Program-made: the position numbers and the translations under genes
Shown: positions 26,229-36,134 of the stretch, in pieces
How positions within the stretch are numbered: the stretch's first letter is position 1
Layout: every line of letters starts with the position of its first letter
Notes under the pieces: model-generated
The model's input: the letters and a program-made list of their open reading frames with translations, nothing else
The model's database searches: none
What the model was told of the DNA's origin: nothing
Assembly (NCBI GenBank): GCA_025846845.1
Contig: JAOYTL010000009.1
Location: 124,001 to 188,000 of the forward strand
Source: Alloboseaceae bacterium BT-24-1
Lineage (GTDB): Bacteria > Pseudomonadota > Alphaproteobacteria > Rhizobiales > Beijerinckiaceae
DNA: 64,000 bases
Direction: 5' to 3'

Positions 26229-26990
26229 TCAAGTGTAATGTGACCCCGCCAAAGGACGATTGGACGCTAAATCCGCGCCCCTCGTTTTACCGTCAAAGAT
26301 AATCTTTCCAGCATTCATCGCGACTATTCGATCACTGACCTTAGTCGCAAAACCCATTTCGTGCGTTACGATGACCATCGTCATCCCCATCGCAGCTAGA
26401 TCCCGCAGCAACGCCACCACCTCGCCGACCAACTCGGGGTCCAGGGCCGACGTCGGTTCGTCGAACAACATCAATGCGGGATCCATCGCCAGCGCCCGCG
26501 CTATTGCAACCCGCTGCCGTTGGCCTCCCGATAGGGCATACGGATATTCTGAAGACTTTGCGGAAAGCCCAAGCGTCGTGAGCAATTGGACGGCTTTCGC
26601 CGTTGCTTCCTCCCGCGATCGCTTCAGCACAACGACCTGAGGTCGTATGATGTTCTCGATCGCCGTTAGATGCGGCCAGAGATTCAGCTGTTGAAAGACC
26701 AGGCCGAGCTTGGGCCGGAGGGCGTCCATCTCCTTCCTGGTCTGTTGTCTATCGACGCCGCCGACACTCACCCGCCCGAAGGGCTTCCCCTCGATGCTCA
26801 CATATCCGGCATCGTGGCGCTCCAGCCCCGTCATGCATCGCAACAGCGTCGTCTTGCCGCTGCCGCTGGCACCAATCAGTCCCACGACTTGCCCGCGTGT
26901 TATCCGCAGAGACACGTCGTCGACCGCGCGCAGGGCCCCGAACGACTTGGAAAGCTGCTCGACGCAAAGGACATCTGGGACCACCGTCAT
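26229..26990 (-). CDS. Polar amino-acid ABC transporter ATPase
   Basis: A 253-residue ABC ATPase of the HisP/GlnQ group. Walker A is GASGSGKTT, Q-loop LVFQQLNLWPHLT, signature LSGGQRQRVA, Walker B LMLFDEPTSALDP and switch His in VTHEMGFA. It powers import with the two permeases upstream (26987-28365) and the binding protein at 28383-29246. Its start overlaps the permease stop (ATGA), so the operon is SBP-permease-permease-ATPase on the minus strand. Confidence 0.95.
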   Translation of the reverse strand: MTVVPDVLCVEQLSKSFGALRAVDDVSLRITRGQVVGLIGASGSGKTTLLRCMTGLERHDAGYVSIEGKPFGRVSVGGVDRQQTRKEMDALRPKLGLVFQQLNLWPHLTAIENIIRPQVVVLKRSREEATAKAVQLLTTLGLSAKSSEYPYALSGGQRQRVAIARALAMDPALMLFDEPTSALDPELVGEVVALLRDLAAMGMTMVIVTHEMGFATKVSDRIVAMNAGKIIFDGKTRGADLASNRPLAGSHYT

Positions 26991-27709
26991 TTCCCGACTC
27001 GTTCAAACGAGAGATATCGGGCGGCAATCCGGTTGCGCTGGATCGCGGCCGCTTGAGGGGCATTGCTCCGTGCTTCCAGGCGATGGGCCAGCCAGGCGGT
27101 CATGCTACATAGCGCCCAGTAAACCGCCGACACCGCAGTGAACACCTCCAGGGCGGCGTAGGTATTGCCCTGCATAATCAGGCCTTGGTAGGTCAGTTCC
27201 GCGACAGCGATCGAGCTCAGGACCGAAGACTCCTTGATGAGCATGAGCGTGAGGTTTGTGGAAGGTGGGATAAGACCACGCAATATCTGGGGTGCGATGA
27301 CGTGTCGAAAGGCTTGGGCCGGCGACATCCCGACAGCCCGCGCGGACTCGAATTGACCACGGGGGAGCGCAACGATCGCTCCTCGGATCGCCTCGGCATA
27401 GTATGCGCTCTTGTAGACAGCCAATGAGACGATCGCCACGTAGATGGTAGGTAGTCTGACGCCGAAGAATGGAAGCCCGTAATAGATGATGAATAGAGCG
27501 ATAATGAAGGGAATGCTCCGGAGGCACACGCTGTAGATCGTCAGCAGAGTGCGAGGCAGTCGACCCGGAAGAAACGATAGCAGCGCGAGCACGATGCCGA
27601 AGGCGTACCCGAGAAGGAACGCAGCCACCACGATGTAGATCGTCCGCCAGGCTCCTAGCGCGAGGTGTGGAGCGTACTCGACGATCAGCCAGGGATCGAA
27701 CTTGCTCAT
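26987..27709 (-). CDS. Polar amino-acid ABC transporter permease (HisM/GlnP type)
   Basis: A 240-residue inner-membrane protein with about five helices and the amino-acid permease EAA-loop region (AVGMSPAQAFRHVIAPQILR). Other family segments are RSIPFIIALFIIYYGLPFFG and YYAEAIRGAIVALPRGQFE. It overlaps both neighbours by a few bases, showing coupled translation in the ABC operon. The pair of unlike permeases suggests a heterodimeric channel. Confidence 0.92.
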   Translation of the reverse strand: MSKFDPWLIVEYAPHLALGAWRTIYIVVAAFLLGYAFGIVLALLSFLPGRLPRTLLTIYSVCLRSIPFIIALFIIYYGLPFFGVRLPTIYVAIVSLAVYKSAYYAEAIRGAIVALPRGQFESARAVGMSPAQAFRHVIAPQILRGLIPPSTNLTLMLIKESSVLSSIAVAELTYQGLIMQGNTYAALEVFTAVSAVYWALCSMTAWLAHRLEARSNAPQAAAIQRNRIAARYLSFERVGK

Positions 27710-28365
27710 CAGCCGATCCTTTCTCGCATGCCGCTTTCCAAACGCATGCCGGCGAGGATGAAGACACCGTTCACCACGAGGAACACGAGACCAGCGCCGA
27801 GCATGCTTTCGAATGGCCTGAAGCTAGAGGACGCTAACTGTTGGGCAGCGCGCATAACCTCCACGACCGTGATGACGGAAAGGAGGGCGGTACCCTTTAT
27901 GATGACCGTGAATTCGTTCACGAGCATCGGCACGATCCTCAGGATCAATTGCGGAACGATGATTTTCCCCCAGATCAGGTGCGCGCGAAGGCCAAGAGCT
28001 GTCGCGGCCTCGACCTGACCAGGGTCCATCGTCTGGAGGCCACCGCGCATCGTCTCGGCTATGAACACGGTGCTGTTGAGAGTTATCGCCAGAAGCCCTG
28101 CTGTAATCGGACCCAAGTCTATGCCGATCGACGGAAGGACATAGTAACACAGGAATATTTGGACCAAGAGCGGAGTGCCCCTGACGAAGCTCATGACAAG
28201 GTTTATTGCCATGTTCAAAACGGCGATCTTCTGAACCCTTAGTATAGTCAGCCCAATTGCCGAAACGAGGGCACAAATTGCGATTATCAGCGCCAACTGG
28301 ACGTTAATCAGCGCCGCGGCGAACAACCGCGGCAGAATGTCAACGAAGTAATCTAGCTCGAACAT
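27709..28365 (-). CDS. Polar amino-acid ABC transporter permease (HisQ/GlnP type)
   Basis: A 218-residue permease with the typical FVRGTPLLVQIFLCYYVLPS helix pair, the FIAETMRGGLQTMDPGQVEA segment and an EAA loop (TALGLRAHLIWGKIIVPQLI). It forms a heterodimer with the permease at 26987-27709. The gene follows the binding protein gene by 17 bases and shares one base with the next gene. Confidence 0.92.
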   Translation of the reverse strand: MFELDYFVDILPRLFAAALINVQLALIIAICALVSAIGLTILRVQKIAVLNMAINLVMSFVRGTPLLVQIFLCYYVLPSIGIDLGPITAGLLAITLNSTVFIAETMRGGLQTMDPGQVEAATALGLRAHLIWGKIIVPQLILRIVPMLVNEFTVIIKGTALLSVITVVEVMRAAQQLASSSFRPFESMLGAGLVFLVVNGVFILAGMRLESGMRERIG

Positions 28366-28382
28366 CTATTTGACTTCGATCA

Positions 28383-29246
28383 TCAAATGGCGCCGGGCGG
28401 TAGATATCCGACGTCCGGGAACTCGATTACGGTACCGAACCATTTCTCTTGCAGCCGTCCCAGCCGCCCGTCGGCTCGCATTCCTCGTATCACTCCGCTG
28501 ATAAAGTCTCGGAGGTCCGTATCCTCCGGCCGTGTCACCCAGCCGGAATAGGTGAATGGATTGTCTGTCGGCACAGGACCGAGCCTATCGAAGATGCCGG
28601 GCCGATCCTTGATGAGCAGGGCAGCCGTATTCAGGCTGCCGACGATTGCTGCATCGACTTCACCGTTCGCCAACGCGACATAAGTCTCGGCTACGGTCGT
28701 GAAGAGCTTGAGCTCCTTGAACCCGCTCCCCCCCGCGGCCTTGAGCTTTGCGTCGAAGGCCCTTGTGACGGGCTCGGGCCCGGACGCGAGTTGAGTGCCG
28801 ACGACCTTCCCGTTCAGGTCAGTGGGCGACTGCATGGCGTCTCCCTTCCGTTTTACCGCGTAAGGAGACCCTCCGGATATAGGATAGGTGAAGGCGTAGC
28901 GCCTGGCCCGCTCCGGGTTGACGTTCATCGTGGTGGCGGCGAAGTCGAACTTACCTGCCAAGAGCCCGGGAAGGATGCCTTGGAACGGCAGGTCCAGCTG
29001 CTTAAGCTGGACATTGCCGAGCGCCTTGACCACCTCGGCAAGGATGTCGGCACCATAACCCACGATCTTGCCGTCCTTGATGAACTCGTAGGGTGGTAGC
29101 GAGGCCTCTGTACCGACCGTCAGGACGCCGGTTCGGCGGATCTTTTCCAGCGTAGTTTCTGCCGAGGCCCTTTCAGGCCACGAGAGTGCCGCCAGGCTCG
29201 TCGTGGCCGTCGCGAACAGGATCTGCCGCCTATTGAACTTCGTCAT
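28383..29246 (-). CDS. Polar amino-acid ABC transporter substrate-binding protein
   Basis: A 287-residue family 3 binding protein with a twin-arginine-like or Sec signal (FNRRQILFATATTSLAALSW). The mature domain has GVLTVGTEASLPPYEFIKDG, ADILAEVVKALG, FAATTMNVNPERARRYAFTYP and LNGKVVGTQLASGPEP. It is first in a four-gene import operon. Forty-four bases upstream on the same strand lies a ureohydrolase gene, so the ligand could be arginine, agmatine or another guanidino compound; this is inference. Confidence 0.9.
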   Translation of the reverse strand: MTKFNRRQILFATATTSLAALSWPERASAETTLEKIRRTGVLTVGTEASLPPYEFIKDGKIVGYGADILAEVVKALGNVQLKQLDLPFQGILPGLLAGKFDFAATTMNVNPERARRYAFTYPISGGSPYAVKRKGDAMQSPTDLNGKVVGTQLASGPEPVTRAFDAKLKAAGGSGFKELKLFTTVAETYVALANGEVDAAIVGSLNTAALLIKDRPGIFDRLGPVPTDNPFTYSGWVTRPEDTDLRDFISGVIRGMRADGRLGRLQEKWFGTVIEFPDVGYLPPGAI

Positions 29247-29290
29247 GTGTCGGTCCTCCTCTTGATGATGTCGACTACGGGCGCCGTTCC

Positions 29291-30247
29291 CTATTTATTG
29301 AAGTAGTTCGCCCGCACTGCAGCCCCGATCAAGTTGATGATCAGACGGTTCGCCACCATGCTCGTGATCCCGTGAAGGTCGATGGATGGGGTGATCTCGA
29401 CGATGTCCATGCCGACCACCCGCCCCTTGTTCACGAGACCGTGGATCAGCCTCCGAACCTGATGGAAGATGAGACCACCCGGGGCGGGACCGCGAACCGC
29501 CGGCATCACCGTGGGGTCCAGACCATCCGCATCGATTGTTATATAATAGCGTCCGCCTGCCGGGATGCGGGCAAGGACCGCATCGATCCCCTCGTCGTGA
29601 ACTTCGAAAGCCGGAATGATCTTAGCTCCGTGCGCAAGAGCTGCCTCGACGTCCTCGGCACGCGCGCTTCCTTGTGAGCGGATGCCGATCTGGAAGATCT
29701 CTCCTATGTGAGCCATCTCGGAGGCGCGGCGGATCGGGCTAGACAGTCCGTCGCGAACGCCGTTGACGTCCTCTCGCCAATCGATATGGGCATCGATCTG
29801 GATAAGCGTTATGGGCCCCTCCTGCTCGAGCGCCCGGAAGATGGCGATGGGCACGCCATGGTCCCCGCCAAGGGTGATCGGCATTGCGCCCGCGGCCAGA
29901 ATCTTGCGGACAGCCGCCTCGGCTCGCGAGAAATGGCTTTGGGGTTCATGGATATCGAAGGGAACGTTTCCCACGTCCACGAGCTTGATCGGCCGGCCGT
30001 CGAAAAGAGTGCCTCCGATATCAAAGTCATACCGATCGTCAAAACGATGAGCGCGGCGGCTTTGGCTTCGAACGACGTCGGGAGCGTTCGATTGATCATT
30101 GGAGATCTGGCTCGGTTCGTAAGCATTGCCGTACGGCATTCCGATCACGGCGACATCCGCAACCAGGGTATCGAGATCGACGACTAGTGGAGCCCCTAAA
30201 TATGTTTGCGGTAGCGAGGTAGGTGCAATTGTCAGGGGGAGAGTCAT
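29291..30247 (-). CDS. Ureohydrolase (arginase/agmatinase family)
   Basis: A 318-residue enzyme of the arginase fold with all dinuclear metal ligands in place: H130 (LGGDHG), D152, H154 and D156 (DAHIDW), D239 and D241 (IDADGLDP). Family members release urea from guanidino substrates, most often agmatine; guanidinobutyrate or guanidine hydrolase activity also occurs. DAHIDW replaces the commoner DAHxDT, so agmatinase is not certain. It is first in a minus-strand group with an amino-acid importer and divergent from a LysR regulator. This fits uptake and hydrolysis of a guanidino compound, with a Gdx-type exporter nearby. Confidence 0.88.
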   Translation of the reverse strand: MTLPLTIAPTSLPQTYLGAPLVVDLDTLVADVAVIGMPYGNAYEPSQISNDQSNAPDVVRSQSRRAHRFDDRYDFDIGGTLFDGRPIKLVDVGNVPFDIHEPQSHFSRAEAAVRKILAAGAMPITLGGDHGVPIAIFRALEQEGPITLIQIDAHIDWREDVNGVRDGLSSPIRRASEMAHIGEIFQIGIRSQGSARAEDVEAALAHGAKIIPAFEVHDEGIDAVLARIPAGGRYYITIDADGLDPTVMPAVRGPAPGGLIFHQVRRLIHGLVNKGRVVGMDIVEITPSIDLHGITSMVANRLIINLIGAAVRANYFNK

Positions 30248-30382
30248 TTGCCTGTTTTCCGATCTCTAGTTGCACGTAAATTTGGCGCTTGACGGTGGCC
30301 TACTCTTCTCTAGAGGCTACGGGACTTCTACAATTTCGCACAATTGCATTGTTCAGGACCTTGGTTGTATCATTTGCAAGCT

Positions 30383-31309
30383 ATGCATGGGTTTCAAGCG
30401 AAGGCCCTGACGAACCTGACCGAAAGCGACTTGCGTCTGCTGCGGATTTTCCGCGTCGTCGCGGAGGCCGGCGGTCTGACGGCGGCGGAACCGAGGCTTC
30501 ATATGGAGCTCTCGACCATCAGCAGACACATCAAGGCGCTGGAGGACCGACTGGCGGGCACCCTCTGCATCCGGGGGCCTGCGGGCTTTGAACTGACCGA
30601 CCTCGGCCGCGTCGCCTTGAAGGTCGCCGTCATGGCGGGGGACACGCTGGATCGAGCCCGCGACGAACTAAACCTAGCCCGAAGTGTCATAACGGGAGAA
30701 TTGCGAATAGGCATTGCGGACAACTGCCTGAGCAACGGAAAGTCCGTCATCTCCCAGGCGATCGCAGATTTTTCGCAGCAGGCACCGGCGGTCGATCTGT
30801 ACGTGAGCGTCCGTCCTCCTAACGAGCTCGTCGATGAGCTGTTGGCGCGGCATTTCCATCTATGCGTGCTGGCTGGCGCGGTGCCGGAAGACAAGATCGT
30901 CCTGGACCATCTATTCGATGAGGAGTTTCGGCTTTATGCTGGGCGGATGCCTTCCCAGGCCGTTCATGTCAGCGAGCTGGAAACCTTGGGCTATGCTCTG
31001 ATCGCGCGTGAGAACAGCCACAAAACCACCGGCTTGGGCTCGAGGCTTGGAATTCCGCAAAAGGCCGTGGCATCCGGACTTGAGGCCGTTGCGACACTCC
31101 TGGCGTCCGGACGGTTCGTAGGCTTCCTCCCGACCCACTATGTGAGCGCGATCGAGGAAAGGCACTGCATCCGCGAGGTGGCAGGCGCAGAGGCACTGTC
31201 CTATCACGTCGACTTCTTCCTGGGCCGCGAGACCAACCGCCCGATGTCATCCCAGGCAGACCTGATGACGAGGCTCCTCGTCGGCTCGCACTCTCGGGAT
31301 CTCTCTTAG
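30383..31309 (+). CDS. LysR-family regulator next to the ureohydrolase gene
   Basis: A 308-residue LysR regulator from ATG 30383; another in-frame ATG exists at 30344. The winged helix reads DLRLLRIFRVVAEAGGLTAA and ELSTISRHIKALEDRLAG, with the usual effector domain after residue 90. The second position of the recognition helix is unusual (AAEPRLHMELSTISRH instead of the common SQPALSRQ), which may change site preference. It is divergent from the ureohydrolase and import genes and likely controls them. Confidence 0.88.
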   Translation: MHGFQAKALTNLTESDLRLLRIFRVVAEAGGLTAAEPRLHMELSTISRHIKALEDRLAGTLCIRGPAGFELTDLGRVALKVAVMAGDTLDRARDELNLARSVITGELRIGIADNCLSNGKSVISQAIADFSQQAPAVDLYVSVRPPNELVDELLARHFHLCVLAGAVPEDKIVLDHLFDEEFRLYAGRMPSQAVHVSELETLGYALIARENSHKTTGLGSRLGIPQKAVASGLEAVATLLASGRFVGFLPTHYVSAIEERHCIREVAGAEALSYHVDFFLGRETNRPMSSQADLMTRLLVGSHSRDLS

Positions 31310-31520
31310 TCGTGACAGCAGGCGTCGCATCGCGCGAACGGGTGCCGAGGCTTCGACGGTCCACTCGTCAGGTCTGGCGACTGGACTATTATCAAGTTGC
31401 CCTCTCGCGCTCGGTCTGGATCGAGGCCTTTTTGCGTCCAGCAAGAAACTCAAGGCGGGAGACACGCGTTTCCGGCCTTGAGACTGGATGATAATGGCGC
31501 GCCGGGTCCGAACCCGGCGC

Positions 31521-31865
31521 TTAGAGCAGAGCCTGCACCTGAATCTCGACAAGGATGTCTGGGGAGGCCAGGCGCGATTCAACGGTTGCACGGGCTGGCG
31601 CGGCCCCTTCGGCCACCCATGCGTCCCAGGCTGCATTCATTTCGCCGAAAGATTCAATATCTTTTAGCCAGATATTGGCAACCAAGATCCGCGACTTGTC
31701 GGTCCCGGCCTTCGCCAAATACGTATCGATCTGGCTGAGCACGTCCGCGGTTTGCTCCTTCACCCCACCACTCCGGTCCTTAGGGGTGAGTCCGGAAAGG
31801 AAGGCGAAGCCGTTGGCGGTCAGCATGCTGGTGAGACGGTTCGTCGAGTCGTATCGGGTGATCAT
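31521..31865 (-). CDS. RidA/YjgF-family imine deaminase
   Basis: A 114-residue Rid protein with the trimer-interface sequence GFAFLSGLTPKD, QTADVLSQIDTYLAKAG, ILVANIWLKDI and the catalytic Arg in ARATVESRL. RidA members hydrolyse reactive enamine/imine intermediates made by PLP enzymes, protecting other PLP enzymes. It stands alone, with about 200 bases to the LysR gene and 164 to mutB. The PLP enzyme at 24361 and the amino-acid uptake genes nearby suit this role. Confidence 0.9.
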   Translation of the reverse strand: MITRYDSTNRLTSMLTANGFAFLSGLTPKDRSGGVKEQTADVLSQIDTYLAKAGTDKSRILVANIWLKDIESFGEMNAAWDAWVAEGAAPARATVESRLASPDILVEIQVQALL

Positions 31866-32029
31866 GTGTGCTCGCTATAGGTTTGAGGTGCGGCGCCAAC
31901 CTCCCGGTTGCCGCCTGTCGTCATCGCCGGGGTGCGGCGAATCTACGTTGCTGCGTCCGACCAAAACCTGATCGGACGCGGTTGATCACGTCCCTCGCAC
32001 GAGCCTGGCGAGGCTAGGCGAGCGATAGG

Positions 32030-34195
32030 TCAAGGCTGCACGGGCGGCTGCGCAAAGCCCAGCCGCTGATTGAGTTCCTCAAGCAGCTTCTCGGCCGCGT
32101 CGGCGATGACGGTGCCGGGCGGGAAGATCGCGCTGGCGCCGGCCTCTATCAGGGCGTCGAAGTCCTGCGGCGGGATCACGCCGCCGACCACGATCATGAT
32201 GTCAGGCCGGCCGGCGCTGGCGAGTGCGGCTTTCAGCTCCGGCACCAGTGTCAGATGCCCTGCCGCCAGCGAAGAGACGCCGACGATATGGACGTCGTTC
32301 TCGACGCCCTGCCGCGCCGCCTCGTCGGGCGTGGCGAAGAGCGGACCGATGTCGACGTCGAAGCCGAGATCGGCGAAGGCCGAGGCGATCACCTTCTGGC
32401 CGCGGTCGTGCCCGTCCTGGCCCATCTTGGCGACGAGGATACGCGGACGGCGCCCATCCGCCTCCTCGAAGGCCTCGCACATCAATTGCACGCGCGTCAC
32501 GGCAGGATTCATCTCGCCGACCTCCCGCTTGTAGACGCCTGAGATCGCCTTGATCTCGGCGCGGTGGCGCCCGAACACCTTTTCCATCGCCATCGAGATC
32601 TCGCCCACGGTCGCCTTCGCCCGCGCCGCCTTGACGGCGAGGTCGAGCAGATTGCCACTGCCCTGTGCGCCATTGGTCAGGGCGGTGAGGGCAGCTTGCG
32701 CCTCGGCCTCGTTGCGCTCGTCCTTGAGCCGCCGGAGCTTGTCGAGTTGCTGGGCGCGCACCGAGGCGTTGTCGACCTTGAGCACGTCGATCGCCGCCTC
32801 GTTGTCGGGCTTGAAGATGTTGACGCCGATGATCGATTGCTGACGGCCGTCGATGCGCGCCTGCGTCTTGGCGGCGGCCTCCTCGATCCGGAGCTTGGGG
32901 ATGCCGGCCTCGATCGCCTTGGCCATGCCGCCGAGTTTCTCGACCTCTTGGATATGGCCCCAGGCTTTCGCCGCGAGTTCTGCGGTCAGCCGCTCGACAT
33001 AATAGGAGCCGCCCCAGGGATCGATGATCCGATTGGTGCCGCTCTCCTGCTGCAGCACGATTTGGGTGTTGCGGGCGATGCGGGCGGAGAAATCGGTCGG
33101 CAGCGCCAGCGCCTCGTCGAGTGCGTTGGTGTGCAGCGACTGGGTATGCCCTTGAGTCGCCGCCATCGCCTCGATCATCGTGCGTGGCACGTTGTTGAAG
33201 ACATCCTGCGCGGTCAGCGACCAGCCGCTAGTCTGGCAATGGGTCCGCAAAGGCAGCGACTTCTCGTTCTGCGCCCCGAAATCCTTGACCAGCTTGGCCC
33301 AGATCAGCCTGGCCGCCCTGAGCTTCGCCACCTCCATGAAGAAGTTCATGCCGATGGCCCAGAAGAAGGAGAGCCGCGGCGCGAAGACATCGACGCCAAG
33401 GCCGGCGCGCTGACCGGCGCGGATGTATTCGACGCCGTCGGCGAGCGTGTAGCCGAGCTCCAGATCCTGCGTCGCTCCAGCCTCCTGCATGTGATAGCCG
33501 GAGATCGAGATCGAATTGAATTTCGGCATGTTGGCCGAGGTGTAGGCGAAGATGTCGCCGATGATCCGCATCGAGGGTGAGGGCGGGTAGATATAGGTGT
33601 TGCGGACCATGAACTCCTTGAGGATGTCGTTCTGGATGGTCCCCGAGAGTTTGGCCGCCGGCACGCCCTGTTCTTCTGCCGCGACGATGTAGAGCGCCAG
33701 CACCGGCAGGACGGCGCCGTTCATCGTCATCGACACGCTCATCTGGTCGAGCGGGATGCCGGAGAACAGCGTGCGCATGTCGTAGATCGAGTCGATCGCG
33801 ACGCCGGCCATGCCGACATCGCCGCCGACGCGCGGATGGTCGCTGTCATAGCCACGATGGGTCGCGAGATCGAAGGCGACCGAGAGCCCCTTTTGGCCGG
33901 CGGCGAGATTACGCCGGTAGAAGGCGTTCGAATCCTCGGCCGTGGAGAAGCCGGCATATTGCCGGATCGTCCAGGGCTGGTTGACGTACATGGTCGGGTA
34001 AGGGCCGCGCAGATAAGGCGCGATGCCTGGAAGCGTGTCGACGAAGGGCAGGCCGTCGCGATCCGCGGCCGTGTAGAGCGGCTTGACCGGGATGTCCTCT
34101 GGCGTCTGCCAGAGCTCGCCTGAGGCGCGTGCAGGCGCCTGCTTGCTCACGGTATCGGCGAAGGTGAGCTTCGTGAAATCCGGGATCGCGGTCAT
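32030..34195 (-). CDS. mutB: Methylmalonyl-CoA mutase large (catalytic) subunit
   Basis: A 721-residue adenosylcobalamin enzyme that isomerises (R)-methylmalonyl-CoA to succinyl-CoA. The N-terminal TIM barrel holds RGPYPTMYVNQPWTIRQYAG, FDLATHRGYDSDHPRV and NTYIYPPSPSMRI. The C-terminal B12 domain has the DxHxxG motif (GQDGHDRG) and GGVIPPQDF. ATG 34195 overlaps the stop of mutA by four bases. It is the last gene of the propionyl-CoA operon running from pccB at 40494. Confidence 0.97.
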   Translation of the reverse strand: MTAIPDFTKLTFADTVSKQAPARASGELWQTPEDIPVKPLYTAADRDGLPFVDTLPGIAPYLRGPYPTMYVNQPWTIRQYAGFSTAEDSNAFYRRNLAAGQKGLSVAFDLATHRGYDSDHPRVGGDVGMAGVAIDSIYDMRTLFSGIPLDQMSVSMTMNGAVLPVLALYIVAAEEQGVPAAKLSGTIQNDILKEFMVRNTYIYPPSPSMRIIGDIFAYTSANMPKFNSISISGYHMQEAGATQDLELGYTLADGVEYIRAGQRAGLGVDVFAPRLSFFWAIGMNFFMEVAKLRAARLIWAKLVKDFGAQNEKSLPLRTHCQTSGWSLTAQDVFNNVPRTMIEAMAATQGHTQSLHTNALDEALALPTDFSARIARNTQIVLQQESGTNRIIDPWGGSYYVERLTAELAAKAWGHIQEVEKLGGMAKAIEAGIPKLRIEEAAAKTQARIDGRQQSIIGVNIFKPDNEAAIDVLKVDNASVRAQQLDKLRRLKDERNEAEAQAALTALTNGAQGSGNLLDLAVKAARAKATVGEISMAMEKVFGRHRAEIKAISGVYKREVGEMNPAVTRVQLMCEAFEEADGRRPRILVAKMGQDGHDRGQKVIASAFADLGFDVDIGPLFATPDEAARQGVENDVHIVGVSSLAAGHLTLVPELKAALASAGRPDIMIVVGGVIPPQDFDALIEAGASAIFPPGTVIADAAEKLLEELNQRLGFAQPPVQP

Positions 34196-36108
34196 AGCCC
34201 GTTGCTCCATTCGGAATGAGCGGAGAGGCTTGCGTCCAATAACGCTTGCGCATCGCAGCTATCGCGGAGGAAGTACGAGAAGCCCGCAGCGCGGAGCATT
34301 CCTTCGCTCTCGGACGTCCCCGCAAACACGAGTAATGCCGCCCCCGCCTGCCGGACGCGCATTCCAATCGCCTCGGCAAGAGTGTCGGTCGGATGGCTTG
34401 CATCGTCAGGCAAAGACTTTGCAAGGTCATCGCTGATACAAAGGCAAAAGACGCTTGCGCCACTCGTCTGCCAACGGGTGGCGGCTCGTTCCACGGTGTT
34501 GCCCGCTCCACCATCCAAACCGTCCTCGACGATTGCCTCGATCCCGCCGGCCGCGAAAAGGCCGCGGGCATGAGCGACGTGTGGTGTTACCTGCCGCGGG
34601 TCACCCAGGGCCGCAACAAAAACACGCGGCGGGCCCTGGGATTCTGCGGCAGCGCGTTCAGATCTGTCCCGAATCGCCTCAAAGCCTTCCGACAGCCGGA
34701 ACGACGGCAAGGTAGGCACAGTAATCGACTGCGTAGCCGGTTCAGGCGCCGGAGCTATGTTGAACCCTCCTTGGCGCTGGTTTCGCGGTTCAGCCAAGTT
34801 GGGAAAGATGCTCGTCCCGATGATCGGCAGACGACATGTCGCGATGGCTTCCTCCAGCCGGCAACGTGAGTTGCGAAGCATCCTGCCTATCGCGCCGTCT
34901 GCAAGGGACGGCAGCATGCCGCCCCTGCTTTCAATGTCCTGGAATAGTTGCCACCCTATCCGACAAAGCTCATCGGTCATTGCCTCGATGCCACCCGAGC
35001 CTGCAGCTGGATCGACCACGCGCCACAGATTGCTTTCGTGTTGGAGGATCAACTGGGTGTTGCGCGCGATCCGTCGCGCCAGCGTATCCGGCAGGCCGAG
35101 AGCCTGATCGTAAGGCAGGGTGACGATGCTATCGGCACCCGCGACCCCTGCGGAGAACGTCGCGATAGTCCCGCGGAGAATGTTCACGTGCGCATCGCGT
35201 TGCGTGAGCATGCGCCAGGACGTCTCCGCGTGCAGCGCGATCGGCTCGGGGACCAAGCCACATGCATCCTGCGCGCGGTCCCACAGCCGCCGTAGGGCCC
35301 TGAACTTGGCGATAGTGAGGAGTTGGTCCGTATCCGCAGCCATCGCCGCACTGATCGCTGCCCTCGCCTGATGCAGTTCGAGGCCCCTCCCCTCCAACGC
35401 ACGGAGGTAGGCTACCAGCGTTGCTAGCACGCAAGCCAATTCCTGTCCTTCAGTCGCACCGGCCTCGTGATAGCTGCGTCCGTCGGCCCGGCAAATCGGG
35501 CCGGTGAACCCATGTCCGCGTAGTCGCTCGAATGCGCGAAAGAGCCGATCCCCGAGTTGCTCCATACTCGCGGGTGCCGATCCGGTCGCCGCGGCTTCCC
35601 CAAGCGGATCAATGCCAAAGTCCACGTCAAGCTGGTCCGGCGGGAGCCCGCGATGCAGGACCATAGCCGCCACAAGATCGGCATCCTCGAATCCCGCGCA
35701 CGGCTCGATCCACAAATGGATCAAGTCGAGATCGACGCCGGCCAAAACGGCGTCAAGTTCGGCAGGCGACCGGGCCACCAGTCCTTGACCGCGAGCAAAG
35801 CGATTTCCAGCCATCACAAGCGCAAGCGACGTGGCGCCTCCTTCTAGCTCCGTCGACGCCAGCGCGGCCGCGGCGTGACCGTCGGGATGATCGACGCGTG
35901 CGGTCACGTGCCAAGGCATTCTGTCCCTGCGGCCGATGACGATGTCACCGACCGCCTTCTCGTAGAGTGGCTGGATCGGAAAACCATCGGCGCTTTGGCC
36001 AACGAGCGTGTCCTCGAAACTCGCGCCTTTCAGCACCTTCTCGACGGCTCGACGCCACTGTTCCAGCGCGGGAATTGGAAAGGCTTCCGCATAGGCCGGT
36101 TCAGACAT
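34192..36108 (-). CDS. mutA: Methylmalonyl-CoA mutase small subunit
   Basis: A 638-residue paralogue of MutB forming the non-catalytic partner. It keeps the barrel (QPLYEKAVGDIV, WRMLTQRDAHVNILRGTIAT, NTQLILQHESNLWRVVDPAA) and a C-terminal Rossmann domain. The B12-binding DxHxxG motif is absent there (ALGDPRQVTPHVAHARG), as is usual for this subunit. It precedes mutB with a 4-base stop/start overlap and follows bioY by 26 bases. Confidence 0.95.
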   Translation of the reverse strand: MSEPAYAEAFPIPALEQWRRAVEKVLKGASFEDTLVGQSADGFPIQPLYEKAVGDIVIGRRDRMPWHVTARVDHPDGHAAAALASTELEGGATSLALVMAGNRFARGQGLVARSPAELDAVLAGVDLDLIHLWIEPCAGFEDADLVAAMVLHRGLPPDQLDVDFGIDPLGEAAATGSAPASMEQLGDRLFRAFERLRGHGFTGPICRADGRSYHEAGATEGQELACVLATLVAYLRALEGRGLELHQARAAISAAMAADTDQLLTIAKFRALRRLWDRAQDACGLVPEPIALHAETSWRMLTQRDAHVNILRGTIATFSAGVAGADSIVTLPYDQALGLPDTLARRIARNTQLILQHESNLWRVVDPAAGSGGIEAMTDELCRIGWQLFQDIESRGGMLPSLADGAIGRMLRNSRCRLEEAIATCRLPIIGTSIFPNLAEPRNQRQGGFNIAPAPEPATQSITVPTLPSFRLSEGFEAIRDRSERAAAESQGPPRVFVAALGDPRQVTPHVAHARGLFAAGGIEAIVEDGLDGGAGNTVERAATRWQTSGASVFCLCISDDLAKSLPDDASHPTDTLAEAIGMRVRQAGAALLVFAGTSESEGMLRAAGFSYFLRDSCDAQALLDASLSAHSEWSNGL

Positions 36109-36134
36109 GGCAGCCTTCTCCGAGGGGTCAGGGG

